Notes: generated by a model not told the origin, from the letters alone. 64,000 nt of DNA from VGBK01 sp964354255 (GCA_964354255.1 CAYGYX010000004.1:11326-75325); one strand, 5' to 3'; shown: positions 40,785 to 48,901, numbered from the stretch's first letter. A program made the numbers and translations.

Positions 40785-42239
40785 TCATCGCGCCGCCTCC
40801 TCACGGGCGACCACCCGGTCGTCGAAGGGGACCACCCGCTCGGCGAACTGCTGGCCCTGCTCGTGTCCCTTGCCCAGGACTAGAACCACGTCGCCCGGCC
40901 GAGCCGCGGACAGGGCGCCGCGGATCGCCAGCCGCCGGTCGGCCTCGATCCTCACCTCGGCCGGCCCCCCGGCCCCCCCGGCCGCCACCTGTTCGATGAT
41001 CGCGCCCGGGTCCTCCGAACGCGGGTTGTCGGAGGTGATGAAGGCGAGGTCGGCGGCAGCCGCGGCCGCTCCCATGAGGGGGCGTTTCGCCCGGTCGCGG
41101 TCTCCGCCGGCTCCGACCACCGCGATCACCCGTCCCCCGCCGGCCAGGCGGCGGGCGGTCTCGATGACCACCGCCACCCCGTCGGGAGTGTGCGCGTAGT
41201 CGACCACCACGGTGTAGTCCTTCCCCGTCTCAACGATCTCGAAGCGGCCCGGCACCGTGGTCACCGCCCCGATGCCGGCGGCGATGCTATCCGACGGGAT
41301 GCCGAGGACCGCGGCCACCCCGGCCGCCACCAGGGCGTTGGCCACGTTGAACTCACCGGCCAGGCACAGGCGGACGGGGACGGGGGCTCCCGCCCCCGCC
41401 AGGACGAAGGTCGACCCGCCAAGACCCATCGTCAGTTCGGCGGCGGTCACCGCCGCCGGCCGACGGAGGCCCACCCCGGTCACCGGCAGGGCGGTCTCGG
41501 AGGCGAGGCGCTCCCCCGCCGGATCGTCCACCCAGATCACCGCCTGCTCCGCCATCCCCGGCACGAACAGGGAGGCCTTGGCACGGTAGTAGGCCTCCAT
41601 GTCGGGGTGAAAGTCGAGGTGATCCTGGCTCAGGTTGGTGAAGGCGGCCACCGCGAACCGGCTGCCCGCCACCCGGCCCAGAGCGAGGGCGTGGGAGGAA
41701 ACCTCCACCGCCGCGACCTGCACTCCGGCGGACACCATCCGGGCCAGGAGGCGCTGGAAATCGGCCGCTTCCGGAGTGGTGCGCACGACCTCCTCCGGCC
41801 TCCCGGCGATGCGGGCCCCCACCGTCCCCACCAGGGCCGGAGTGAGGCCGGCCGCCCCGGTGATCGATTCGAGGAGGTGGGTCACGGTCGTCTTGCCGTT
41901 GGTGCCCGTGACCCCCACCAGGCGGAGGAGGTGAGAAGGATCGCCGTGCACTCGCGCCGCCAGGGGGCCCAGGGCGGCCCGGGTGTCCGCTACCAGCAGG
42001 GCCGCTCCGCCGTCCCCCGGGTCTTCCTCCACGCAGACGGCCGCGGCACCGGCAGCTCGCGCCGCCGGGACGAACCGGTGCCCGTCCACCGTGAAGCCCC
42101 GCACCGCCACGAACAGCATCCCCGGGCCGGCGGCCCGCGAGTCGTGGCTCAGGTCCTGCACCGGCGTGGCCGGGTCGCCGACCACCCGACCGCCGACCAG
42201 CGCCGCCAACTCGCCCAGGGTCACCGGATCAGGGGGCAT
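40785..42239 (-). CDS. murE: UDP-MurNAc-tripeptide synthetase (meso-DAP type)
   Basis: A 484-residue Mur ligase adding the third peptide residue. P-loop VTGTNGKTTVTHLLESI, VEVSSHALALGRV, carbamylated-Lys region YYRAKASLF, VVDYAHTPDGVA and TSDNPRSEDP; the DNPR motif predicts meso-diaminopimelate as substrate. ATG start, overlapping the ftsI stop by 11 bases. Next in the transcript is mraY, with no murF between. The length is normal, so this is not a MurE-MurF fusion. Confidence 0.95.
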   Translation of the reverse strand: MPPDPVTLGELAALVGGRVVGDPATPVQDLSHDSRAAGPGMLFVAVRGFTVDGHRFVPAARAAGAAAVCVEEDPGDGGAALLVADTRAALGPLAARVHGDPSHLLRLVGVTGTNGKTTVTHLLESITGAAGLTPALVGTVGARIAGRPEEVVRTTPEAADFQRLLARMVSAGVQVAAVEVSSHALALGRVAGSRFAVAAFTNLSQDHLDFHPDMEAYYRAKASLFVPGMAEQAVIWVDDPAGERLASETALPVTGVGLRRPAAVTAAELTMGLGGSTFVLAGAGAPVPVRLCLAGEFNVANALVAAGVAAVLGIPSDSIAAGIGAVTTVPGRFEIVETGKDYTVVVDYAHTPDGVAVVIETARRLAGGGRVIAVVGAGGDRDRAKRPLMGAAAAAADLAFITSDNPRSEDPGAIIEQVAAGGAGGPAEVRIEADRRLAIRGALSAARPGDVVLVLGKGHEQGQQFAERVVPFDDRVVAREEAAR

Positions 42240-43944
42240 CGGGAGGCTCTCCCAACTGGTGGAGGGCGGCCAGAGTCACCGCGGCGAACACCGGCGCCGC
42301 CCCCGAGCCGCCGGAGGCGTTTTCCTGGGGGGCATCGAGCACCACCGCCACCACCACCCGGGGATCGTCGATGGGGGCCATGCCGATGAAGGAGGCCACC
42401 ACGTCCTCGTCGCTGTATTCCCCGGACTCGCTGAGGTATTTCTTGGTAGTGCCGGTCTTCCCGCCCACCCGGTAGCCCTCCACGGCCGCCAGCGACCCCG
42501 TTCCCTGCTCCACGACCGCCTCCAGCATCATCCTGATCTGTCGCGCCGTCTCGGCCGACACCACCCGCCGGCTGGCGGGTTCAACCGCCGAGCGCACCCC
42601 CTGCCCGTCGACCACCTCCGCGACCAGATGGGGCTGCACCCAGGTGCCGTCGTTGGCGATGGTGGCATAGGCCATGGCCATCTGCAGGGCGGTGACCGAA
42701 ACGTGGTACCCGATCGAGGTGCCGGCCACACAGGTGGTGGCGCACCACTCCTCCGAGGGCCGAAGCACGCCGGCCGCCTCTCCGGGGAGGTCGATGCCGG
42801 CCGGGCGGCCCTGGCCGAAGCCCACCATGTACTCGTGCAGGCGTTGGGCCCCCAGCATCTCCCCGAGCAGGATGGTCCCCAGGTTCGAGGAGTAGGCCAC
42901 GATCTCGGTGACGGTGAGCCGGTCGGCATGGGCCGTGAAATCCTGGAAGACGGTGTCGAGGATCTCGATGCGCTCGGGGATGTCGAGGGCCGTGCCCGGA
43001 GTGACCAGCCCCGCCTCCAGGGCGGCCGCCACCGTGATCAGCTTCTGTGTCGAGCCCGGCTCGAAGAGATCGGTGACCACCCGGTTCCGCACCTGGTCGG
43101 GGGTGAGCTCGACCCGGTCGCTCGGATCGAAGTTGGGGAGGTTCACCATGGCCAGCACCGCCCCCGTCGCCGGTTCGATGACCACCACCGACCCCGCCCT
43201 CGCCCCGGTCCGTTCCATCCCCTCCCGGAGAGCCTGCTCCGCGGCGAACTGGATGGAAGTCCGCACGGTGAGCACCAGGTCGCTTCCCGGCTCGGCGGGG
43301 GTGACCGAGTACTCGCCCTGGGGGATGGTCTTCCCGGATGGGTCGCGCTCCACCAGCAGCTCGCCCGGTGTCCCGGCCAGTTCCTCCTCGTAGAAGTACT
43401 CCAGCCCCTCCAGACCGGTGTTGTCGTCCGGCCGGACGAAGCCGATCAGCTGGGCGGTCAGCGAACCGGCCGGGTAGACCCGCTTCGGCTCCTCGAGGAA
43501 GTAGACGCCGGGGAGATCGGCCTCCCGCACCAGGTCGGCGTCGGCCCGGTCGAGCTGCCGGGCGATGTAGACGAAGCTGCCGTCCAACGACAGCAGTTCC
43601 TCCACCGCCTCCGGTTCCCGGGCGACGAGGGGCGCCAGCAGCCGCGCGATCACCTCGGGCTGGGTGATCTCCTGCGGGTTGGCATAGACCGTCACCGAGT
43701 CGACAGTGACCCCCAGCTCCCGCCCGTCCGCGTCGAAGATGGTGCCCCGGTCGGCGGCCAGGGTCTCGTGGTACAGGCGCTGATCGAGGCCGCGGGCGGC
43801 ATACTCCCCGGCCCGGGTCCCCTGCACTACCACCAGGCGGTAGCCCACCCCGGCCCAGGCCAGGGTGAGGGCGACGCCGACCATGACCAACCGGGCGTTC
43901 AGCCTCCGAGGACGCCTGGTGGTGGCGAGGGACGGACGGGCCAC
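42229..43944 (-). CDS. ftsI: septal transpeptidase (class B PBP)
   Basis: A 571-residue penicillin-binding protein that cross-links septal peptidoglycan. One N-terminal membrane helix (about 18-38), a pedestal domain (RGTIFDADGRELG) and the transpeptidase domain with catalytic Ser298 in EPGSTQK, SSN at 352-354 and KTG at 496-498. All three penicillin-binding motifs are intact. GTG start with AGGAGG upstream. It is followed by murE with an 11-base overlap. Confidence 0.94.
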   Translation of the reverse strand: MARPSLATTRRPRRLNARLVMVGVALTLAWAGVGYRLVVVQGTRAGEYAARGLDQRLYHETLAADRGTIFDADGRELGVTVDSVTVYANPQEITQPEVIARLLAPLVAREPEAVEELLSLDGSFVYIARQLDRADADLVREADLPGVYFLEEPKRVYPAGSLTAQLIGFVRPDDNTGLEGLEYFYEEELAGTPGELLVERDPSGKTIPQGEYSVTPAEPGSDLVLTVRTSIQFAAEQALREGMERTGARAGSVVVIEPATGAVLAMVNLPNFDPSDRVELTPDQVRNRVVTDLFEPGSTQKLITVAAALEAGLVTPGTALDIPERIEILDTVFQDFTAHADRLTVTEIVAYSSNLGTILLGEMLGAQRLHEYMVGFGQGRPAGIDLPGEAAGVLRPSEEWCATTCVAGTSIGYHVSVTALQMAMAYATIANDGTWVQPHLVAEVVDGQGVRSAVEPASRRVVSAETARQIRMMLEAVVEQGTGSLAAVEGYRVGGKTGTTKKYLSESGEYSDEDVVASFIGMAPIDDPRVVVAVVLDAPQENASGGSGAAPVFAAVTLAALHQLGEPPDAP

Positions 43945-43971
43945 CTCACGCTCCCTCCTGACCGGGCCGGA

Positions 43972-44382
43972 TCATGGCTGGGCGCCGAGCAGGGCCTTGA
44001 GGTCGGCCCAGCGCTCCTCGGCCCCGGTGGCCGACGACCCCATGCCGGCAACCTCCAGGGTCTCGACGCGGTCGGGGTAGACCATCCCCAGTTCCTGAGC
44101 GCTGGCCACTATTCGCTCGGGCGCCTGCAGCCGGGCGCTCTCCAACCGCAGCTCCCAGTAGCGGGTCTCCTCCACCGCCGTCTGCCGGCTGATCTCCTCG
44201 ATGACGAAGGCCGACCGGTCCAAAGCGATGCGCGAGTAGATGAGCAGGAAGAAAGCGGCGAGGACGACCACCGTCAGCAGCAGCCAGGATCCCAGCCGGG
44301 GGGCGGGGCGGGCCGGGGTGCCGACCAGCACGCGCAGGCCCGGGGCGGCGGGCAGGGGCAGTGGCCGGGCCGGGGCTGTCAC
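43972..44382 (-). CDS. ftsL: FtsL-like divisome protein
   Basis: A 136-residue bitopic protein: Pro/Arg-rich cytoplasmic N terminus, one membrane helix (about 32-50; SWLLLTVVVLAAFFLLIY), then a coiled-coil-like stretch (about 55-95; RSAFVIEEISRQTAVEETRYWELRLE) and a short tail. Sequence identity to FtsL is weak in general, so the call rests on this layout and its position between rsmH and ftsI. GTG start overlapping the rsmH stop (GTGA). Confidence 0.8.
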   Translation of the reverse strand: MTAPARPLPLPAAPGLRVLVGTPARPAPRLGSWLLLTVVVLAAFFLLIYSRIALDRSAFVIEEISRQTAVEETRYWELRLESARLQAPERIVASAQELGMVYPDRVETLEVAGMGSSATGAEERWADLKALLGAQP

Positions 44383-45305
44383 CGGAGCACCTTCTCGGCA
44401 GCGCGCAGCCGGGCACTACGCGCCCGCGGGTTGGTCGCCACTTCCTCCTCGCCGGGGACCACGGGGCGGCGGGTCAGCAGGCGCAGTTCGGCGCTGCGCC
44501 CGCACCCACAGACCGGCAGGTCGGGCGGGCAGACGCAGCCGGTGGCACCGGCGACGAAGCGCCGCTTGACGATGCGGTCCTCCAGCGAGTGGTAGGAGAT
44601 CACGACTAGCCGGCCTCCCGGTCGCAGCACGGACAGGGCGGCGTCGAGGCCGTCCCCAAGGGCCCCCAGCTCGTCGTTGACGGCGATGCGGATGGCCTGG
44701 AAGGTTCGCCGGGCCGGGTGCGCCCGGCGCCGATCCCGCGCCGGGACGGCCGCGCTGATGACGTCAGCCAGCTCACGGGTGTCCCGGAGAGGGCGGGCGG
44801 CGAGAATGGCCCCGGCGATCCTGGCGGCGTGGCGTTCCTCCCCGAAGCGCCGGATGACGGCGGCGAGGCGACCCTCGTCCCAGCCGTTGACCACGTCGCC
44901 CGCAGTGAGCGGGCTATCCGGCCCCAGGCGCATGTCGAGAGGCCCGCGTCGGTGAAAGGAGAACCCTCGGTCCCCCACGTCGAACTGATGGGACGAGACT
45001 CCCAGGTCGAAGACGGCTCCATCGATCTCATCGCAGCCCACTCCTCTCACCACGTCGTCGATCCTCCTGAAATCCCCGAGGACGAAGCCCAGTCGGTCCC
45101 CCAGCCGGGCCGCCTCGGCGGCGGCATCCGGGTCCCGGTCGATGCCGATCACCCGCAGCGACGGGAAGGCCGCCAGTAGTGCCCGGGTGTGACCCCCGCC
45201 CCCGAAGGTGGCGTCGACCACCACTCCCCCGGCGGGTGGCTGCAGCAGGGAGGCGACCGTGGCCGCCAACACCGGGATGTGGTAGGGGGGATCCGGCCGG
45301 CCCAT
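44379..45305 (-). CDS. rsmH: 16S rRNA C1402 N4-methyltransferase
   Basis: A 308-residue SAM-dependent methyltransferase. SAM motif VVDATFGGGGHTRALL, FDLGVSSHQFD, RRTFQAIRIAVNDEL and VISYHSLEDRIVKRRF are all present. ATG 45305 is taken as the start (MGRPDPPYHIPVL) with GGGAGG about 7 bases upstream; a GTG one codon earlier or one 20 codons earlier is possible. The ribosome-binding site and start codon lie inside one arm of a 25-bp perfect inverted repeat, so translation may be controlled. Second gene of the operon after mraZ. Confidence 0.94.
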   Translation of the reverse strand: MGRPDPPYHIPVLAATVASLLQPPAGGVVVDATFGGGGHTRALLAAFPSLRVIGIDRDPDAAAEAARLGDRLGFVLGDFRRIDDVVRGVGCDEIDGAVFDLGVSSHQFDVGDRGFSFHRRGPLDMRLGPDSPLTAGDVVNGWDEGRLAAVIRRFGEERHAARIAGAILAARPLRDTRELADVISAAVPARDRRRAHPARRTFQAIRIAVNDELGALGDGLDAALSVLRPGGRLVVISYHSLEDRIVKRRFVAGATGCVCPPDLPVCGCGRSAELRLLTRRPVVPGEEEVATNPRARSARLRAAEKVLR

Positions 45306-45396
45306 CACCAGCCTCCCGGAACGCTGGCGCCATGTAGGAAGCGGGCGGAGTAAGGGGCATTCCACGTGGCATCCGGGAGGCTGGTGATGGGCCGGC
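45296..45396 (-). repeat. 25-bp perfect inverted repeat enclosing the rsmH start
   Basis: Arms at 45296-45320 and 45372-45396 are exact reverse complements over 25 bases, separated by 51 bases. In the mraZ-rsmH transcript they would form a very stable hairpin. The 3' arm contains GGGAGG, GTGATG and the first codons of rsmH. It is far longer than a normal terminator and has no U-run. It may be a translational switch, or less likely a small inserted element or an assembly fold-back. Confidence 0.85.
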
Positions 45397-45423
45397 GGCG
45401 GCCCCGGGGGCGGAGGGCAGCAT

Positions 45424-45855
45424 TCAGATTCCCTCCTCCCCTAGCGCCGTGTCGGTCTGGGCGTAAGCGTCGTCGTTCTCGGACTGGATCCGGTACCAGG
45501 TCTCGGCGTCCCAGATCTCGACCCGGTCCCCCACCCCGAGCACGACCACGTCACGGTCGAGCCCGGCATAGGAGCGCAGGGCCGGGGGCAGCGGGAGCCG
45601 CCCCTGGGCATCGAGGGGCTGGTCGCTGGCCCCGCCGTACAGGGACCGGGCGAAGTTGCGGGTTCGCCGGTCGGTGCGGGGCAGCCGGTTGAGGCGAGCC
45701 ACCTCCTGGTTGAACTGCTCGCTGGAGAACACGACGAGGCAGCGGTCCTGGCCCTTGGTCACCACCAACCCGCGTTCCAGTTCGGGCCGGAATCGGCTGG
45801 GCATGACCACCCGGCCTTTGACATCCACGATGTGCTTGTGCTCACCAAGGAACAC
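45424..45855 (-). CDS. mraZ: transcriptional regulator MraZ
   Basis: A 143-residue protein with two AbrB-like half domains: VFLGEHKHIVDVKGRVVMPSRFR (about 1-23) and LDAQGRLPLPPALR (about 80-93), as in MraZ, which binds its own promoter and represses the division operon. GTG start chosen to match the family N terminus; the Shine-Dalgarno is weak and distant (GAGAGG). First gene of the cluster, with four 10-bp-spaced TGG boxes at its promoter. Confidence 0.93.
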   Translation of the reverse strand: MFLGEHKHIVDVKGRVVMPSRFRPELERGLVVTKGQDRCLVVFSSEQFNQEVARLNRLPRTDRRTRNFARSLYGGASDQPLDAQGRLPLPPALRSYAGLDRDVVVLGVGDRVEIWDAETWYRIQSENDDAYAQTDTALGEEGI

Positions 45856-45938
45856 AGCGGCCGCCTCTCCGTCGCTCCTCCGCCGCCTCCACCTGGAAAC
45901 GGCCGGCGGGCGGGGCCAATACCCCGCTCGCGGTTCTC

Positions 45939-45979
45939 CCACTTCGCGCCACTCTGGACCATTCCGCGCCACTTGTCAA
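45939..45979 (-). promoter_or_regulatory. mraZ promoter with four MraZ boxes
   Basis: On the minus strand TTGACA (45974-45979) is a consensus -35. Immediately downstream, TGGCG, TGGTC, TGGCG and TGGGA recur at exactly 10-base intervals (TGG at 45971, 45961, 45951 and 45941 reading leftward), each separated by 5 bases. Known MraZ operators are TGGGN direct repeats with 5-base spacers. A 17-base spacer would put a poor -10 (CAGAGT) at 45951-45956, between boxes. Bound MraZ would cover the whole core promoter. Confidence 0.75.
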
Positions 45980-46030
45980 GCCAATTCCCCCACCGGGACC
46001 CCCCGGCCCGCCCTCCCGGCCCCCGCCGGG

Positions 46031-46036
46031 TAACCT
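46031..46036 (+). promoter_or_regulatory. -10 box of SDR gene (leaderless)
   Basis: TAACCT, 6 bases before the GTG at 46043. It is divergent from the mraZ promoter 52 bases away. Confidence 0.55.
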
Positions 46037-46042
46037 GCCGCC

Positions 46043-46822
46043 GTGCTCAGCGGGCGGCGGATCCTGGTCACCGGGGGGTCGTCGGGCATCGGCCGGGCTC
46101 TCGTGCGTGCCTATGCCGCGCACGGCGCCTCGGTCCTGGCGGTGGCTCGAGGGGAGGCGGGCTTGCAGGAGACCGCCGCGGTTGCGGTCTCCGGGCGAAT
46201 CGTGCCCGTCCCGGCCGATGTGGCCACCGAGCCCGGCCGGCGAGCCGTGGCCACGGCCGTCGAGCACGGTGAGGGGCGGCTGGATGTCGTGGTGCATGCC
46301 GCCGGGGCCCTCGGCCCCGTCGGGGAGGAGGCACGGCTGGTGGCCTACCCCGCCGACGCCTGGTACCGGGTTCTCGAGGTCAACCTGTCGTCGGTGCATT
46401 TCCTGCACCAGCGGCTGGCCGGGTTCCTCGCGCGGGGCCACCGGCCGGCGGTGATCGGGGTGTCGAGCACCGTGGGCCGCGTCGGCCGGGCTGGCTGGGG
46501 TATGTACGCGATCTCCAAGCGGGCCCTCGAGGGCTGGCTGGAGTTGCTGGCCGACGAGTGGGGCGAGCGGGGACGGGTGTACTCGGTCAATCCGGGAGCC
46601 ACCCGCACCCCCATGCGGGCAGAGGCGGTGCCCGGCGAGGATCCGGCCACCATCCCCTCCCCCGAGGACATCGCCCCCCTCTTCCTGCGCCTCGCCCACC
46701 CAGACGCCCCCGAGCCCTCCGGCGCCCGCCTCGACGCTCGCGGCTGGCTGGGGCGGGATCCGTGGGCAGGGTTGCGCGACACGCCTAGATTGAGCGGCGC
46801 ACCCGGACAGGAGGCGAGATGA
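46043..46822 (+). CDS. short-chain dehydrogenase/reductase
   Basis: A 259-residue NAD(P)-dependent oxidoreductase of the classical SDR type. Cofactor motif VTGGSSGIGRAL (TGxxxGIG), the NAG-like VVVHAAGALG, catalytic Ser in VIGVSSTVG and YxxxK as YAISK, then PG in VNPGATRTPM. The substrate is not predictable. Probably leaderless from GTG 46043. Its last 4 bases overlap the LapA-like gene (ATGA), forming a two-gene operon divergent from mraZ. Confidence 0.9.
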   Translation: MLSGRRILVTGGSSGIGRALVRAYAAHGASVLAVARGEAGLQETAAVAVSGRIVPVPADVATEPGRRAVATAVEHGEGRLDVVVHAAGALGPVGEEARLVAYPADAWYRVLEVNLSSVHFLHQRLAGFLARGHRPAVIGVSSTVGRVGRAGWGMYAISKRALEGWLELLADEWGERGRVYSVNPGATRTPMRAEAVPGEDPATIPSPEDIAPLFLRLAHPDAPEPSGARLDARGWLGRDPWAGLRDTPRLSGAPGQEAR

Positions 46823-47112
46823 CCACACCGGCAAGCCAATCGGCAAAGACGGACACACCGAACTTCTGGGCGGGCCCACTGCTGACGTTCCTGGTGCTGC
46901 TCGTGCCCACCCTGATCCTGGTCTTCTCCAACCGGAAGTCGACGACCCTCAACTTCGCCGGGCTCGACTGGAGCGCGCCGCTCTGGGTGATCCTCCTGGC
47001 CACCTTCGTGGCCGGGATCATCCTCGGCCGGCTGCTCGGCTGGTTGTGGGGAGTCTTCCGCCGCCGCCGCGCCAAGATCAAGGCAGGGCTCACCGGGGCG
47101 GGGACCCCCTAG
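46819..47112 (+). CDS. LapA-domain (DUF1049) membrane protein
   Basis: A 97-residue protein with two membrane helices (LLTFLVLLVPTLILVFSN and LWVILLATFVAGIILGRLLGW) separated by RKSTTLNFAGLDWSAP, and a basic C-terminal tail, the LapA/DUF1049 pattern. Function of the family is poorly defined (envelope-associated). ATG overlapping the SDR stop, with AGGAGG 6 bases upstream. Confidence 0.85.
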   Translation: MTTPASQSAKTDTPNFWAGPLLTFLVLLVPTLILVFSNRKSTTLNFAGLDWSAPLWVILLATFVAGIILGRLLGWLWGVFRRRRAKIKAGLTGAGTP

Positions 47113-47121
47113 GCACCGCGC

Positions 47122-47622
47122 TCAGACGGCGTCTTCCAGGTAGGCCTGCCAGGAAGGATGCGGCGGGGAGGACAGGCCGATCAGCAGCCAGCCGTGGTGC
47201 CGCGGCACGTGCGGCGCGCTCACGAGGCGCAACCCCACCTCTTCCGGGGTGTGGTCCCCCTTGCGGGCGTTGCAGTTCCGGCAGGCGGCCACCACGTTCT
47301 CCCAGGTGTGGCTGCCACCGCGCGAACGCGGCAGCACATGGTCCAGGTTCTCCGCCACCCGCCCGCAGTACTGGCAGGAGGCGCGGTCGCGCCCGAACAC
47401 CGCCCGGCGGCTCAAGGGCACCCGCCGCTCGTACGGCACCTTGACGTAGTGGAGCAGGCGGATCACGGACGGCACCGGGACGCTGCTGCGCTCCGACGCC
47501 CAGCGCCGGCCGTCGGTGTGGACGACCTCGGCCTTCTCGCGCACGAGCAGGACCACCGCCCGCCGCGTCGGCACCACGGAGAGCGGCTCGTAGCTGGCGT
47601 TGAGCACCAAAGCCTGTGCCAT
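47122..47622 (-). CDS. HNH endonuclease-family protein
   Basis: A 166-residue protein with a C-terminal HNH nuclease fold: Zn pair CQYCG, the catalytic-type DHVLPRSRGGSHTWENVVAACRNCNARKGDHTPEE. The N-terminal half (ALVLNASYEPLSVVPTRRAVVLLVREKAEVV) is the one usually found in this widely conserved housekeeping HNH family, whose biological role is unclear; it is not a clear restriction enzyme or homing nuclease. A TACGAT box lies 9 bases before the ATG. Divergent from the resolvase-like gene. Confidence 0.88.
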   Translation of the reverse strand: MAQALVLNASYEPLSVVPTRRAVVLLVREKAEVVHTDGRRWASERSSVPVPSVIRLLHYVKVPYERRVPLSRRAVFGRDRASCQYCGRVAENLDHVLPRSRGGSHTWENVVAACRNCNARKGDHTPEEVGLRLVSAPHVPRHHGWLLIGLSSPPHPSWQAYLEDAV

Positions 47623-47631
47623 CGCCCGGGC

Positions 47632-47637
47632 ATCGTA
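47632..47637 (-). promoter_or_regulatory. -10 box of HNH gene
   Basis: TACGAT on the minus strand, 9 bases from the ATG at 47622, so the leader is at most about 3 bases. Confidence 0.4.
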
Positions 47638-47664
47638 CCAGCGGGCCTTCCCCCTCCCTCTCGC

Positions 47665-47712
47665 GACACTCTCCGTGTCTACTTGACACTCTGGGTCGCC
47701 GGAGTCACACTT
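47665..47712 (+). promoter_or_regulatory. promoter of resolvase-like gene with small palindrome
   Basis: TTGACA (47683-47688) is a consensus -35, and 17 bases on lies CACACT (47706-47711), similar to the TACACT boxes used elsewhere here. Just upstream is GACAC-TCTCC-GTGTC (47665-47679), an inverted repeat that could be an operator. Confidence 0.45.
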
Positions 47713-47728
47713 GCCGCGGAGGAGGCCC

Positions 47729-48250
47729 ATGCGAGTCGTCGCCTACCTACGCGAGTCGACCGATCCGGGCGAAGAGCGTCCCGCCTTCGCCCAGCAAGAG
47801 GAGACCCGCCGCTACGCCGCCGCCCACGGCCTCGCCGTGGTGGCGATCTGCCAGGACGTCCCCCGACCCGGCCTGAGCCTTGGCCGCGAGGGTTACCGAA
47901 GCCTGCTGGGGATCATCACCTCCGGCCACGCTGAGGCCGTGCTGTTGCCCGGGGTGGCCGCCTTGTCTGCCGACCTCGTCGTCCAGGAGATAATGCTTTG
48001 GGACCTGCGGGCCCGCGGAGCCCGCGTGCTCTCCACCGATGCCGCCGACGTCGAGGTGCTCACCCCCGTCCCGGCCGACGCCACCCGGCGCTTCGTGAGA
48101 GACGTCCTCGCGCGGGTCGCCGAGTACCGGGACGCTCTCTCCGCAACTCCCCCAGCGCTCCCTCCGGCTTCCGGCCCGGCAGACGACGGCGTGGTGGTCC
48201 ATCTCGTGCCATCGACGGAAGACCCCGTTGCCGCCGGCGACACCGCCTGA
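47729..48250 (+). CDS. free-standing serine-recombinase catalytic domain
   Basis: A 173-residue protein matching the N-terminal catalytic domain of resolvase/invertase-type serine recombinases. VVAYLRESTDPGEER carries the Arg and nucleophile Ser (R-x-S), followed by FAQQEETRRYAAAHG and a conserved-looking domain to about residue 130. The C terminus is low-complexity with no helix-turn-helix or zinc ribbon, so it lacks a DNA-binding part. No transposon ends or partner genes are visible. It may be a domesticated regulator rather than a mobile element (inference). ATG with GGAGG upstream and a near-consensus promoter. Confidence 0.75.
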   Translation: MRVVAYLRESTDPGEERPAFAQQEETRRYAAAHGLAVVAICQDVPRPGLSLGREGYRSLLGIITSGHAEAVLLPGVAALSADLVVQEIMLWDLRARGARVLSTDAADVEVLTPVPADATRRFVRDVLARVAEYRDALSATPPALPPASGPADDGVVVHLVPSTEDPVAAGDTA

Positions 48251-48283
48251 GCAACCGCCGGCAACGGCTCGCCGGGGCGAAGA

Positions 48284-48901
48284 TCAGTCGCTGAGGGCCG
48301 ACCAGGCAGCCCGGGCCACGGCGTAGGCGCGAGAGCCCCGTACCAGCGCGGCCCCGGCCCCCCGGCGGCCGCCGGTCCCCTCGAGCACCATGGTCACCGC
48401 CCGCGAGCCGTCCACGCTCGCCCACTCGACCGACAGCACCCGGGGCTCGGCCCCTGCGACGAGCATCCCCGCCGCCGCGATCACCGCCGCCACCAGGCCC
48501 TCCTCGCTCACCTCGGCGTTGCGGGCCGCCCGTCGCCCATCGGAGCCGACGACGGTCACCTGCAGGCCCGAGGAGCTCTCCTCGACCAACACCGACTTGA
48601 GCGAGTTCCCCGGGCGGGCGGCCGATACGGGTGGTGCCGCCGACTCCTGGCCTGCCGGGCCGAACAGGGGTGGCAGGGGCGGCGGCTCGTCCCCGGCGCC
48701 CACCCGGGAGCGCATGCCGCGGGCGGCGAGCACTCGCTGCACCTCGCCGCCGACGGACTCGGCATCCGCCTCAGAGGCGAGACGGATCCGGACCCCCAGC
48801 GGGGCGCCGTCGTCGCCATCCACCTCGGCTTCCGCCACCCCGGGCAGAGCCAGCAGTTGCTCTCGCAGGCTCTGGGCTGCCACGGCGACCGCTCCCTTCA
48901 C
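48284..48901 (-). CDS. protein of unknown function
   Basis: A 205-residue acidic soluble protein with two alpha/beta-like halves: about 1-68 (SLREQLLALPGVAEAEVDGDDGAPLGVRIRL) and about 100-205 (LKSVLVEESSSGLQVTVVGSDGRR...), joined by a Pro/Ala linker. The first half resembles small domains that pair beta strands as in ACT or heavy-metal-type folds, but I cannot name a family. GTG start overlapping the stop of the upstream 77-residue gene (GTGA), so the two are coupled. No enzymatic motif is seen. Confidence 0.65.
   Translation of the reverse strand: MKGAVAVAAQSLREQLLALPGVAEAEVDGDDGAPLGVRIRLASEADAESVGGEVQRVLAARGMRSRVGAGDEPPPLPPLFGPAGQESAAPPVSAARPGNSLKSVLVEESSSGLQVTVVGSDGRRAARNAEVSEEGLVAAVIAAAGMLVAGAEPRVLSVEWASVDGSRAVTMVLEGTGGRRGAGAALVRGSRAYAVARAAWSALSD

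Noticed and set aside
40785..42239. MurE-MurF fusion explaining the missing murF
   Set aside because: The protein is 484 residues with one set of ATP and substrate motifs, the normal MurE size.
45296..45396. Simple intrinsic terminator between mraZ and rsmH
   Set aside because: The arms are 25 bp with a 51-base loop, no U-run, and the second arm contains the rsmH start, so termination alone does not explain it.
47660..47728. SOS (LexA) box upstream of the resolvase-like gene
   Set aside because: The palindrome GACAC-N5-GTGTC does not match the actinobacterial LexA pattern with GAAC/GTTC half-sites.
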